Assembly: GCA_019614645.1 (NCBI GenBank)
Contig: JABWDB010000034.1
Coordinates: forward strand, 1,054,001-1,118,000
Direction: 5' to 3'
Source of the DNA: Stratiolaelaps scimitus
Lineage: Eukaryota > Arthropoda > Arachnida > Mesostigmata > Laelapidae
Length of the DNA stretch: 64,000 nucleotides
Positions 1 to 11,224 of the stretch are shown here, in pieces. The stretch's first letter is position 1. Each line of letters opens with the position of its first letter. The notes below the pieces were generated by a model. That model was not told where the DNA came from. It did not search any database and worked only from the letters and a program-made list of their open reading frames with translations. A program made the translations under genes and the position numbers.

Positions 1-905
1 GGGGCGTTGGCGACGCCTTGGGGATGGTCGCATGGGCAGAACTGTGAGTAGTGGAACTCGCCGTGTTTGTTGTAAGTGCATGCGATGATGGACTGCTAGC
101 AGTGGTCGTGTGGGTGCTGATACTGTTGTTGTGCTGGGTGTTGTGGGGGTGGTTGTGGTGGTTGTGGTGACTATGTCCACTGATGGTGGAGCTAGAGGAG
201 CTCGCCTTGGACTGTTTCGGTATGGGGGCGGGCTGGGGGCGTTTCAGTGAGGAGGATGGGGTTCGCCGGGGCAAGGCGCTGGGGGTGTGCGACACCGGGG
301 TCGAGGACGAGGAGGATGATGAGGTCACAGCCGGTCGCCGGCCGAACGTCGCCGACGCGCTGCTTTGGTGTTGGCTACAGCTGCTGCTGTTACTGCTACT
401 GCTGTGATTGTTGTTGTTGCTGCTGCTGCTGTTGCTGTTCAACTTATTAAAGCTACTCGGATGGTGCGGGGATAAGGCACTCGACAGGGATTTGCTGGGT
501 GCCAACAGAACCTTACATGGGAGCACCGTTCGGACGGGACTAACGGAAGTGCTCCGGGTTAGCGGTCTCATCGAGGGCAGCCTAGACGGATAGGGGAGTG
601 CGACGCTGCGACGCAGCGTCGGAGAGACCTGTGGTGATAACGAGGTGGGATAATCGACCGGCGAGGACTGGAACGCCCTGCTGCCGTTCGTCGATGGCAA
701 AGCAAATCCGGATGAGACGCCCTTCGAAGACGCCGACGGCAGTGACGCCTTCCTGGCCTTCGGGGTGTCCTTGGGGGGTCGGGCCTCGCATTCTTTGTCT
801 TTCTTAGCAGGAACAGGTGAATCGGACGAGGATGAAGACGTCGATGACTGCAACGATGGGAGCTCCTCTTCCGGCGCTGGGGAAGCGCTATCGGGAACGG
901 AGATC
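1..905 (-). CDS. Partial exon, Ser/Asn/His-rich protein, open to the window edge
   Basis: The minus frame whose codons occupy plus-strand triplets starting at positions 2 mod 3 has no stop codon over 301 codons, from 905 to the left edge. It begins after GTTTTTTGTAG and reads ISVPDSASPAPEEELPSLQS, SSSSSDSPVPAKKDKE, GRRPAVTSSSSSSSTP, RRTPSSSLKRPQPAPIPK, then a His/Asn run (HSHHNHHNHPHN). It has no Met near its start, so it is an internal or terminal exon. CAG repeats around 380-440 are read as mixed Ser and Asn. It may be the next exon of the DRAK gene or of a second product that starts at ATG 1282-1280 (MSCLDELVQR, donor CCAGAG|GTAAAT at 1254/1253, which fits its phase). No domain is recognised. 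Confidence 0.7.
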
Positions 906-1286
906 CTACAAAAAACCACACATCGAAGATGAAACAGTGTTAAAGAAAAATCTATGCTGAGATGATTTTCGACAACGATCGACAACGATCGAGGATTAGT
1001 GCAGTTGCAAACGGTAACCGCAGCAGTGGCGGAAACAGCCAAACCGATCGCGACGCGCGAAACAATTAGTGGCCCAAACAAATCGAGTGCATCTACTAGA
1101 CTCTACTAGACAAGCAGAATGGGAAGGAGATGTCAACCCAAACGACTCGTTCACCAACCGGCAATCAATCATCTCGGCACGGCAAGACCACACACACACC
1201 CACAAATCCTCACATTCTCAACCACCGCTTAGCCGAACACACATGAGATTTACCTCTGGACGAGCTCATCGAGACATGACATTTGC
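906..1286 (-). other. Putative intron and unassigned exon tail between the two leftmost minus-strand exons
   Basis: Bases 1253-906 are bounded by CCAGAG|GTAAAT and TTTTTTGTAG and form a 348-nt intron if those sites are used. Bases 1286-1254 lie after the TGA of the long exon and contain an ATG at 1282 in the +1 frame. A tandem pair of GACAACGATC units lies at about 968-990. Two other joins are possible: AAG|GTCTGA at 1293/1292 with acceptor TTGCAG at 850-848 would keep the long frame open into the leftmost exon. Confidence 0.5.
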
Positions 1287-3834
1287 TCAGACCTTCTTGA
1301 CCTCTGTCCGCTGGTAGCACATGGTCTTCTTCACACCGCTGCTGAAACTCGTCACCGAGTACCCCTTGAACGCGTCATTGCCGCCTGTCGTCTCAACGAT
1401 GCTCTCGGTACGCGTTTTCATCTGCTCCTTCGAGGTGGCGTTCGCCAGTTGCTTAGCCAGCTTGCCTTGTCCGGACGACGAGGCCGCCGCATCCGTGTCC
1501 TTGGACGCCTTATGCGTGGCGAACATGGGCTTCGTTGCCTCACCGGCGTTGTCGTCGCCGTCATCATCGTCCTCGTCATCTTCGTGACGCACGTTCTTGA
1601 TCTTCACTGCCCACTCGTCTAGCTTGCTGAGCAGTCGATTCAAGTTGTCCCCACCTGTTCCTCGTCTCGGTTTCTCGACACATTTTGCTTCGATCTTGGG
1701 CTTGCTCGCAGCCACGACATCCTCATCAATGATCGCCTCGCGAACTCGGTGCGCAGCGGCGTTCACTCTGCCCCGGGGCCGGTCGAGAGACGAATCGCCC
1801 TCATCGTTGAACGCCCTCTGAACTGAGCACTTCGTCAACGGCTGTATTTCGAGGTTCGTCTCGTCGTCGTTCGCATCGACAGCTGACGAGTCGTTGTATC
1901 CGGCCCGCCTGAACACGGGTAGGCCGTCGCCCAAATCAGTTCCCATGATTCTGCTAATCAGATCGTTGTCGTCGGCAGTAAACAGATCGTCGCCAGCGTG
2001 CGTGAAGCTGCTTGTGCCCATTTTTCTAAGCGCATTCTGTCGACGATGCTGAATTGATTCCTCGAATGTTTGCTGCTCTACCGGTTTAGTTCTCGGTGGC
2101 CGGCTGAGAATAGGAATCTTCTCCTGGTACTGCCACATGCTATCGGCATCGACGTCAAAATCTTCCTCGGCCTCCCGTGGCGGGGCTGCTCCACGTGCAT
2201 GGCCATTGGTTCTGCCAGTGCGATCTCGCAGGATCGGCAAGTTGTCCTGATACTGCCAAACGACGTCAGGCTCACATTCAAAGCTGTCCGCCTCGTACTG
2301 CTTGTGGCTACCAGCGGTGCCATTGTGAAGGGCGTTTCTGGACAGAGACGCTGCTGTGGTAGCCTCTTTTTCCTCGTCTGCGTTCTGTCTTGGTCGGGGC
2401 GTTCCATCGAAGCGAGACAGCCGGTCAGAGAAGGGGCACCTGCCCCTTCGCTCTCCGGATAGAACAGGGACGTCCTTTTCGTATTGCCAGCCGGTGTCGA
2501 ATTTTGCCAGTGCGTTGTATTCGCGGAGGTGCACTTTCTCCAGATCTCTCCTGCCGAGGCCCATCTCGTCACGGTTCCGGAAGGGGAAGTCCATCATAAA
2601 GCGGCCTATGAGATCGCCATGTCTAAGCTGGAAATCCTGGAATAAGCTATTCGTTTCTCGGAATAACGTTGAGTCATCCGCATTGACAAAATCGGTCATA
2701 TTGAACCGCGAGCGGGGCGACCTCTTGGGGCCTCGTAGAGGCAGGCCAATATCCATGAATTTGGCCGCACGCTGGTTGATACGATCGAACACAGATAGCT
2801 CTGGGCTGCGTGGCCTACGCTGCTCCCGGATCTCCTCCTGAATTCGCCTCCCTTCGATCTTTTGGGCCTTTTCAGACGTTACGCTCTCGATTTCGTAACG
2901 ATCGTCGTCTTGTTCGCTGAAACCATCCGCTCGGCTCTTACAGCTGTCTCCAGTCCTGCCTCCACCTGCCGAGTTCTCGGTGCCATTTCCATTAAGAACC
3001 TGATCTACAGATGCAGACGAGTTGTTGGCGTCATCGCTACAAGGCTCTTCAACGACTGGTTCGCCTTCCCGCACAACGGTAACCTTAATCTTTCGATAAC
3101 CGTTCGACGACGCCTCGCCAGAGCACATCTTCGTTGAGCTCGTCTCCGCTGGTCCATTAGTATCATCGGCACCAGGCGCTGGATCAACACCGATGTTCGT
3201 CGCAACATCAGGCTCAGCTGATGCGCCCTGAGTCGATTTCGTCTCGCCGGAGTCTTCCTTCCAATCAAATCCATTCTGATTAAGGGACGTGTTCTTCGGC
3301 GACCTCGGAACGGGCGTCTTTGGTCGGACGCTCTGCATCGTCACGCCTTCCGGGGATACGACGATCTTCGATCTCTCAACGACCGTGTCCTGTTTTCTTT
3401 TATGACCCGACACATCCGGTGACTTGTCTTTACCCTTGGATAGGTTCGACTGGCTCTTGCTCTTCACCTTACTCTTCTTGCTGGGTCGCCGCTTGACGAC
3501 GCTTGACCGATGCATATCCGTGGCCGACACACTCTTCGATGTCGTCGTACTACTCACCGAACCCGAGGGTCGCAAAAGCTGCTGCTGATACTTCTGTTGC
3601 TCCTTGGTCGCTAGTCGACTCAACAGTATCTTGCGATTTTTATGCAAAACGTGAATATTGCTATGCGACGCGTTGGGACTCTGGAGAACGTCCTCCGAGT
3701 CGGTAACGATCGGCGTGGCCGAGTGATCCTCGAGTTCGGCCTGACTCTCCGGCTCGTCCGTCACATCGGTGATCTGGACAGGCGCATCCTCCCCAATGTC
3801 CGAATCGGACTCGGATTGCGAGCCTTCGCACTCA
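1287..3834 (-). CDS. DRAK C-terminal extension exon (849 residues, WQY repeats)
   Basis: A single 2.5-kb exon beginning at CCTCCAG|T; the two bases AG of the previous exon plus T make Ser, so no internal start codon is needed (the ATG at 3851 lies inside the acceptor region). It ends with TGA at 1289-1287 after TEVKKV. Seen: acidic start SECEGSQSESDSDIGED, basic RRPSKKSKVKSKSQSN (possible nuclear localisation signal), a well-ordered looking block around SRFNMTDFVNADDSTLFRE to FMMDFPFRN, three WQY motifs near 2490, 2255 and 2130, a DEDDDDGDDN run, and a C-terminal block SVTSFSSGVKKTMCYQRTEV. No known domain is recognised. Assignment to the kinase gene rests on splice sites, phase and shared composition; a separate gene with its own upstream exon is possible. 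Confidence 0.75.
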
Positions 3835-4415
3835 CTGGAGGCGACGAACATTGATCGGGCGCGCGCATTTGGTCCCGCAGTGTTTCAGCACGTTGGGTCG
3901 TTCGTACGGCGCCATTGGACAGTGGCGACAAAATGCGGGATGGGTTTGAGATCGGGCGGATGGATCGGACGGGGTCAGATACGGTGGTGGTGGTGTGATT
4001 TCGTTGGACGAATCACATTATGAATGATTTTTGCATTAGATCAGAAAAAGGTTCAGCGGTCAGGGTAGGATTTGGGTGGAAGAGAAAGAAGAAAGAAGAA
4101 TTCAGAAGGGTCAGATCGATTGAGATCGAGTCGGCCACAGTTGGGAAGGGCGGCTTGGCGGGCGATAGACGTCGCCCACACAAGCATTGATCATCGCAAT
4201 CGAACGATGTGACGTCATTCAGAAAAGTCGGATGAAGGATACTCCGAATTGATGGTAATGATATGATTCGAAGCATTGGGTCGCCACTCGATGAGTTTGA
4301 ATCCAGTATTATTAATATTATTATCCAGTATTATTTAATCCAGCATAGCATCGTCCCTACGGGATATGATGTATGACTCACACGGTTCAACTCGATCAAT
4401 TTATTGCTCTTGTCT

Positions 4416-4510
<95 letters not shown>

Positions 4511-7500
4511 AAAATGTTAAGAGCTGAGGCCTGTCAGATAGGGGAACAGCTGAGGGTCAGCTCGAAAAAAAAAAAAGTATATATATGTATATATACATAT
4601 ACGTGTATCCCCAAAGCGCCGGCTATAAATCAAATGCGAATACCCCGATAGTCGTTTGTCAGCCGGTCCCTGCCCTTCACGAATTATATCATTAGAGCGG
4701 CATTCGTTTACGTGAAATTGCGTCTCAAACGTAGCCCCGTGACAAGTGACATTTCCCGGCAACAGCTTCGACCTTGACTATCTGCTTTTGCAAAAGGTGC
4801 CCCGCACGTTACTCCCACACTCTCCCAGTACCTACAGCATTTCAGTCTCTGCAACAAACCTCTACAGGTTAAGGTTAGGTTGTTACGTTCGCCATAACTA
4901 TGAACGTACCTTTCTTCCTCGCTGCTATCGTGAACCTCAACGAGCTGCTCGGTGGTCTGGCTGTGACCCAGCTGGACACCATTGTCCCCTGAGCTATTTG
5001 GCACAACATTATCAATGGCCACCGCAGCAACACTTGGGGTCATGATCTCATTGACCATCACCGAAGTGGCCGGCTTCGACCGAGTCTCCTGCGCCTCAAT
5101 GACCACACCGTTGCGCGTGAGGGTGCTGCTGCTGCTGCTGGTACTTCGGCGGCAGTTGCTGTCGAGATTGGGACTCAAGCCGCCATTTCTATTGTTGTTA
5201 TCATTGACAATCTGCTGCTGCTGCTGCTGTTGCTGGTCCTCCATAGTGATCTCTGTGTCACTCTCTTCACAGCTACCCATCGACGAACTCGACGGCGTTT
5301 CACACTGAACTTCGCTAGCGTTGCACAAACGCTGAACCGCCTCCTGTTCCTGTCGACGATTTGGGGACTGGTCGTTGCCGACCGAGGGGTTATAACCAGA
5401 ACCGTTGCTGATGCTGTTTGGCTTATTATTGTTGTTGCTGTTGCTGCTGCTGTTGCTGATCAAGTGGCTCATTTCATCGTTCGTAATGCCAATGACGGGC
5501 GCGATTGACATCGACGAGGGGCACGGCGAAGGCTGAGTCAGCCACGGATGCTTCAGGACATCGCCTACGTTCAGGCGTTTCCTAGATAGAAATGCGAAAT
5601 GAATAAACATAATAGAATGCAGGCGTTATCATCGAATAAGAATAACAATAGTAGGTAATAACATATGTCACAGGTAGAACAAAGGGCACGGCCTCGAATC
5701 GATCGCTTTTCGTCCGAGGCTCGAAACGGCTCAAAGATGAATCCTTATGGATGCGATACGAGAAGATAGGGTGTGAAAGACAACAACAATGATACTAATC
5801 GTAGCAGTATAATCTTGATAATCATCATCATTGTAGTCTTAATTGCAAATATCCAAGGCGTATTTCTGTAAAGGATTTGCCATGTCCACTATTCTTAGCG
5901 TCTGTTTCACTGCTCGGTTACCCTTCGCCTAATGCGACGAGATATCCCACAGTAAAGTCGAAGATAAAAGATTTAAGGCAACAGCGGGACGCCGGTGAAT
6001 ATCGCTTCGACTTGACCGCTTGACAACAACAACAAATTGAACAAAACCACGACGACAACAATTTCTACTTCTGCTAGTAATATATGATCCATTTTTCGGG
6101 CTGACCCACAGCCAGCATTTAACGTCCACGCTACCACTAAACTACTACTGCTACTACTGTTTCAACCATAGAGACAAAGTATAGCCAGATAAGAGCGGAA
6201 CCAACTTGGGATCTTTGACAACGAGCTGCGTGATGAAGTGAACTGCCTCGGGGGTGACGTCCTCGAACAGGTCCTGGGGAAAGTCGAGCTCCCCAAGGGT
6301 GATGTTGCAGTAGGTGTCCTGCTTTGTGTCGCCGCCAAAGGGGGTGTGGCCAGTGAGTAGTACGTATGTTAAGATACCCAAACTCCTGCAGACGCGCAGA
6401 ATGGTGTTGTACAGAAGAAAATTCAGTATTGAGATATTGTGTTAGCGTGTAACATCGGGACAACTCTATTGTGGACATCGCATTGGTGGGATATAGCGAT
6501 TGATACGCGGTATTTGGTACGGGTAAACATAGCGGCCAAAGTGTCGCGGACACCCGGGCAGCAATTTGCTAGGAAGGGAACGCCAATCATATTATGCATG
6601 TAATGTATAATAGGATTAATTTAATTAATAATTAAATTTCGGAAGGAACCATTTTGCTGGATCCAGCACGCGGCGAATGAACTATAGCTACAAGGATACA
6701 ATATAAATGCACGATCCGTCAAGACTAGCGTTCAATCTGTGAACATGAACACCAGTGGAATCTAATATAAATCATCAACATTTACATTTATATACGAGTT
6801 TATTGTACACTTATCTTCTATGAATAACAGTACACATGCCAGCGATCACGAGGTGTCCGATCTCGTGTGCGGGCTTGTGTAGATGTGTGCAAATGCGTAG
6901 TCAGAACAGAAAGTAGATGTCTAGTCAACAGGAAGCGGGAAAAATAAATCATATTGTCCATTTAACGACAGCTCGCCTAAGGGGCACTTACCACATATCC
7001 GTGGCAAGCGATATTGGCTCATATTGCAGGACTTCAGGAGCTGGAAGAATTGTTAGTGGAACAAGCAGAAACAACAGATGGGTATCACTTAGTTCGATGG
7101 ACTTTCTCACGGAGTTATTATCTAATCATATTTTTCGCATTTAATGCGCATCGAAACTGATTTGGTTTTTGGTATATCGAAGGAATACAGACAACTTAGC
7201 TCGTCATAGTCTGTATATCAATCAATCAGATATCGTCATAGTCTGTATATCAATCTATCAGTCAATAGCAGAGAATATAGGGGTGCATATACATGTAGAG
7301 TGAATTATATCGACAATTTGATGTTTATCCAATATTTACTGTGGTTTGTATTTGCCAAACTTAGCATTGTAACTACGTCAAACGTGACTCGTTCCCTGTG
7401 AGAGCTGCTCTCTATCTCTCTCTCTCTCTCTCTCTCTCCATGCGTACACATGTAGGTAAAATCAAGACAGTACGAGGAAAGACATATTTTGTACCTTTGT

Positions 7501-10500
7501 CCTGGAACAGTTCCAAGTGATATGGGCACGAAGGGAACTCGATTTCACAAAGAGCACTGAACACTCCTCCGCCAAAATATACACACACACAGACACATAT
7601 ATATATATATATATATACAAATTTGTGTGGACATTCTGATTACGTACCGATGTAATCGGGTGTTCCGGCAATCTCATGGATTTCTTCGCCAGGAAGGATG
7701 AGGCGCGAGATACCAAAATCGCAAAGTTTAGCATCCACTTGCGGCCACACAGCCGACAGCAGCAGATTCGCTGGCTTGATATCAAGGTGGGCAATATGCT
7801 GCGAGTGTAGATACGCGAGACCCTCGGCGATCTGCAGCAGAAGCTGTCGCACACTGCGTTCTGGCAGGCAATCTTCGGAGTCCAGCACGTGTTGAAGTTC
7901 GCCGCCAGCAGCCCTGCAGTAAAAAGGTAATTAGTAACCGGAATATATAAATAGTACGCTTGCGGTTGGTTGAATGTGTGTTGAAGCGGGACACAATAAT
8001 AGCCACCGAATTCTCATCGAAAACGCGCGCGCTACGTATGTGCGCGATGATTCGCTTATTAAGCTTAGTGTAGTTCGCCAGTGGTAGACCGATTGGTCTG
8101 ATGTGGCTTTTACAAATCGAGTAAAGATTAACTACGTGCACTAATAACAAGAATACGTTTGCATAATTATAGGTCATGGTTCCTCGCGTCGACGCGGACT
8201 GAGGCTGGCGAAGGTGTACAATGTTATTTTCAGTGGCGTCTATAATACTGGGGCAAACATCCTTTATCCCCAGCCCGAAACAAATAAACGCTCGGGTGGT
8301 CAGCACGAACAACGAGGACACACCTACAACTTGTGGCTCGTGCACCTGAACACGAGGCTACTCATTGATAGGCTCACGTTCAGGTTCACACGGGAATCAT
8401 CATTTTTACAGGGGGGACCTAACCCCGGAAACCTTTAAAGCAGACTTCTCTCTCTCTCTCCCTCCCTCTATGCGTCTCAGCCATTGACAGCTCTTGGATT
8501 TTCATTGTTTTTTTCTTTGTTAGTCAAACTAAGTGTTCCTGTTCACCGAATATGAATCACAATCACTCAGCCGATTGTAAAAAGCGGGCAAACATCGCAA
8601 GTTCACGAGGAGTGCCGTTGAATATAGTTGCATTCGTTGAATTGATGTGAATTGATGCTAACGTAACCCACCGTAGAGAGAGAGATCGAATGTAGTTAGC
8701 TCAAACAGATAAACGAGGTGAACAATTCGCTGAGAACAAATCGCGTCACCAGCACAACTACACGACGCATATGACTCAAAACACTGCACGTCGTAGACCA
8801 GAACAGATATCCTTATACGTAGGGCAAGGTATGACAATCGTCAGGGCATACCACGCTGAGAGGACATGAAACGCTGCTGCGAGCTGTAAGCTGCTTCAAC
8901 TGCATTCAACAGACGGTTTCCAATTGATTCGATGGCTTTATTTAGCGAGAAGAAACACGAGCGTGAGCGCCATGTTGAGACTTGCCGGATTGGGCGAGCA
9001 ACAAACCGAAGCTCGAACACTGAACTCTCTCGGGGCGAGCAACGACACGAATGTTGTCCGCACTCGGAGAGGGACACGACGACTTCTGAGGATTCTTCTT
9101 GGTCATCCGACTTGGTCGTCCGCAGCGACTGGAGACACACTGAGCTCAGCTCTCGGCCCACCCGAGCATAGGCCGATACAGCAGAAGCTAAAGAGGGATG
9201 CGCGGCGTTGATGATGTCGTCCGCGGCCTTCTCCCCTGCCGGTCAGGACGGCTGGGCCTGGCCGGCCTTACCCTGCTGCTGTTGTAGTGGTGGCAGCAGT
9301 AGTCGTCGTTGTAAGGACCCTTGTAGATGGGCAAAACAGGACGACATTCGTCTTGTGGACTGCGGTTGGCTTGGTGCCGCTTGCCAGCCGTACAGATGAG
9401 CTGGCGAGCGCACATCACTGCAGATGCAACAACTGCCCGAGCGTTGTTCTCCAATTCGAAAGCCGAGATATGAATGGCTTTCTCTAGGGTCGTATCGACG
9501 AGAGCGTTCACCAAGCAGGTTCAGAGTGAAGATGCTCTCCTAGGGTTCAACAGTAACGCTTGCTTCCTAGTCTCGATCGACAGGGAGAAGTGCGCAGGGT
9601 AGAGTTAGTCAGGCATTCTAGCCTGTACCAGCTTCTTGTCAGACCTGCTGACTGTTGGCTGGAGGCGCGCCCTCTCGGGACCCGATGCTGCAGCGCGGAC
9701 GATCGAGAGGAAGAGCTATGGTGTCATACATACTATCGTTGGCTGACTGCCTACCAAGGGAAAGAGCATGGGAGACAGACAACGCTATGCGATGTATTCT
9801 CTTGTATACGATAACCTCGCCAGCGTATCGTGTCCATTGAGTCGCGTGCAAGCCGTCACCAAGTGGCTCATTTCGCGAGAATTTCATGTTGGTTCGATCA
9901 AACGGCGGAGTGCACGCCGTCGACGGAGAACCGGGAACATGATTAACAATTGCTGTTTCGCAACACACACACAGGCACACAAAGGTATACATATACACAC
10001 GTGCTACGCAGAGATAGAGACATATCTCGCGTCGTTATTTGTATGCGCATCCTGAACAGCGCTGTAGCTGAAGGATCATACGGCTGATCCTCTGTGGCGC
10101 CTCGCAGCCAACCCACGAGGGGTGGCCCGCAGACTGTAATCGAGCGGATGTCTGTATGCAGATGATAGACCGTTTAATACACGATCAAATAGCACGTAGG
10201 AAAATGTGTGCGGTTGTGACGTGATTGCGTGGAACCCCTATATTCTCATATGCATAGATAGCCTAGGCTTTGATAGCGCCTTTTTAAGTAGGCAAGCGTC
10301 GTATTGAAAGCGTCGTACTCGGGACGAGACCGTGAGGTCGGTGAGTCACGGATAGGAGAACGCATTTTTCGAAAGTGACCACGCGACTTACCGTTGTTAC
10401 ATACGCTAATACGCATTTTCAGACTACTCAGCCTTCGGGTAAAGCTTTTGTTTTGAAATTCCTAGCGAATGGCTGAGATACGTGGGAGTCAGGCAGCGGC

Positions 10501-11190
10501 GCGGTGACGCTTCGTGACGCCACCGAGAAGGGCGGGTCGCTTATGCAACTGCTATGATAGACGTAGAGCGACAGCTATCCGCTGAACGCCTCGGTCCCGT
10601 CCGAGAGAAAGAGAAAGAACGCGTTCGAGACGCTGAAGTTCAAGGCCACAGCACGAACAGGCCAGCTATTGAGATCCCACACACCCACACAGACAGATCG
10701 ACAGGACACGCAGGACACAGGCTAAAGATGCAGAGGAGGAGGAGGAGGCGGCGGCGGCGACAAAATCGTCATCGAAGCAAAAGTCGTCATGGTAGCAGCG
10801 CACGGCTCGAGTCCAGTCGTCCTCCCATAGATCATTCAGTCACTCACTGTAGAGTATATTTATCACTTGTACAGTCGCTCACAGGGTCCCTAAGTGCACC
10901 TGCCAGGGCTTATTTGTTATCGATGTATATAGAAGGAGATGATGTATAATCGGGCTAGGCTAATCGGGTATTAATACCGGGCCGTCTCTTGGAAGACGGT
11001 CATCGTTGCGGGGTTTACATTGGCCGATCATTTTTCACTCTGTATATGTTCTGTTATAGCGTGGTACACCGGAGGAACCCGTTCAGAACAGAACATCACG
11101 CTACAAGCAAGTCACGGCCCATCAAGATCAACATGGCAATCTTGATATGGCTGTCCGTGACTGAATGACGTAAGGAATCGGAACATATGT

Positions 11191-11224
<34 letters not shown>

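Noticed and set aside
4373..4651. Tyr-Ile repeat protein
   Set aside because: Pure translation of (TA)n; the same holds for frames at about 19.4, 29.3, 30.6, 44.2 and 52.6 kb.
5582..5610. In-frame extension of the kinase exon upstream of 5581
   Set aside because: TTTCTATCTAG is an acceptor and the protein match begins exactly after it.
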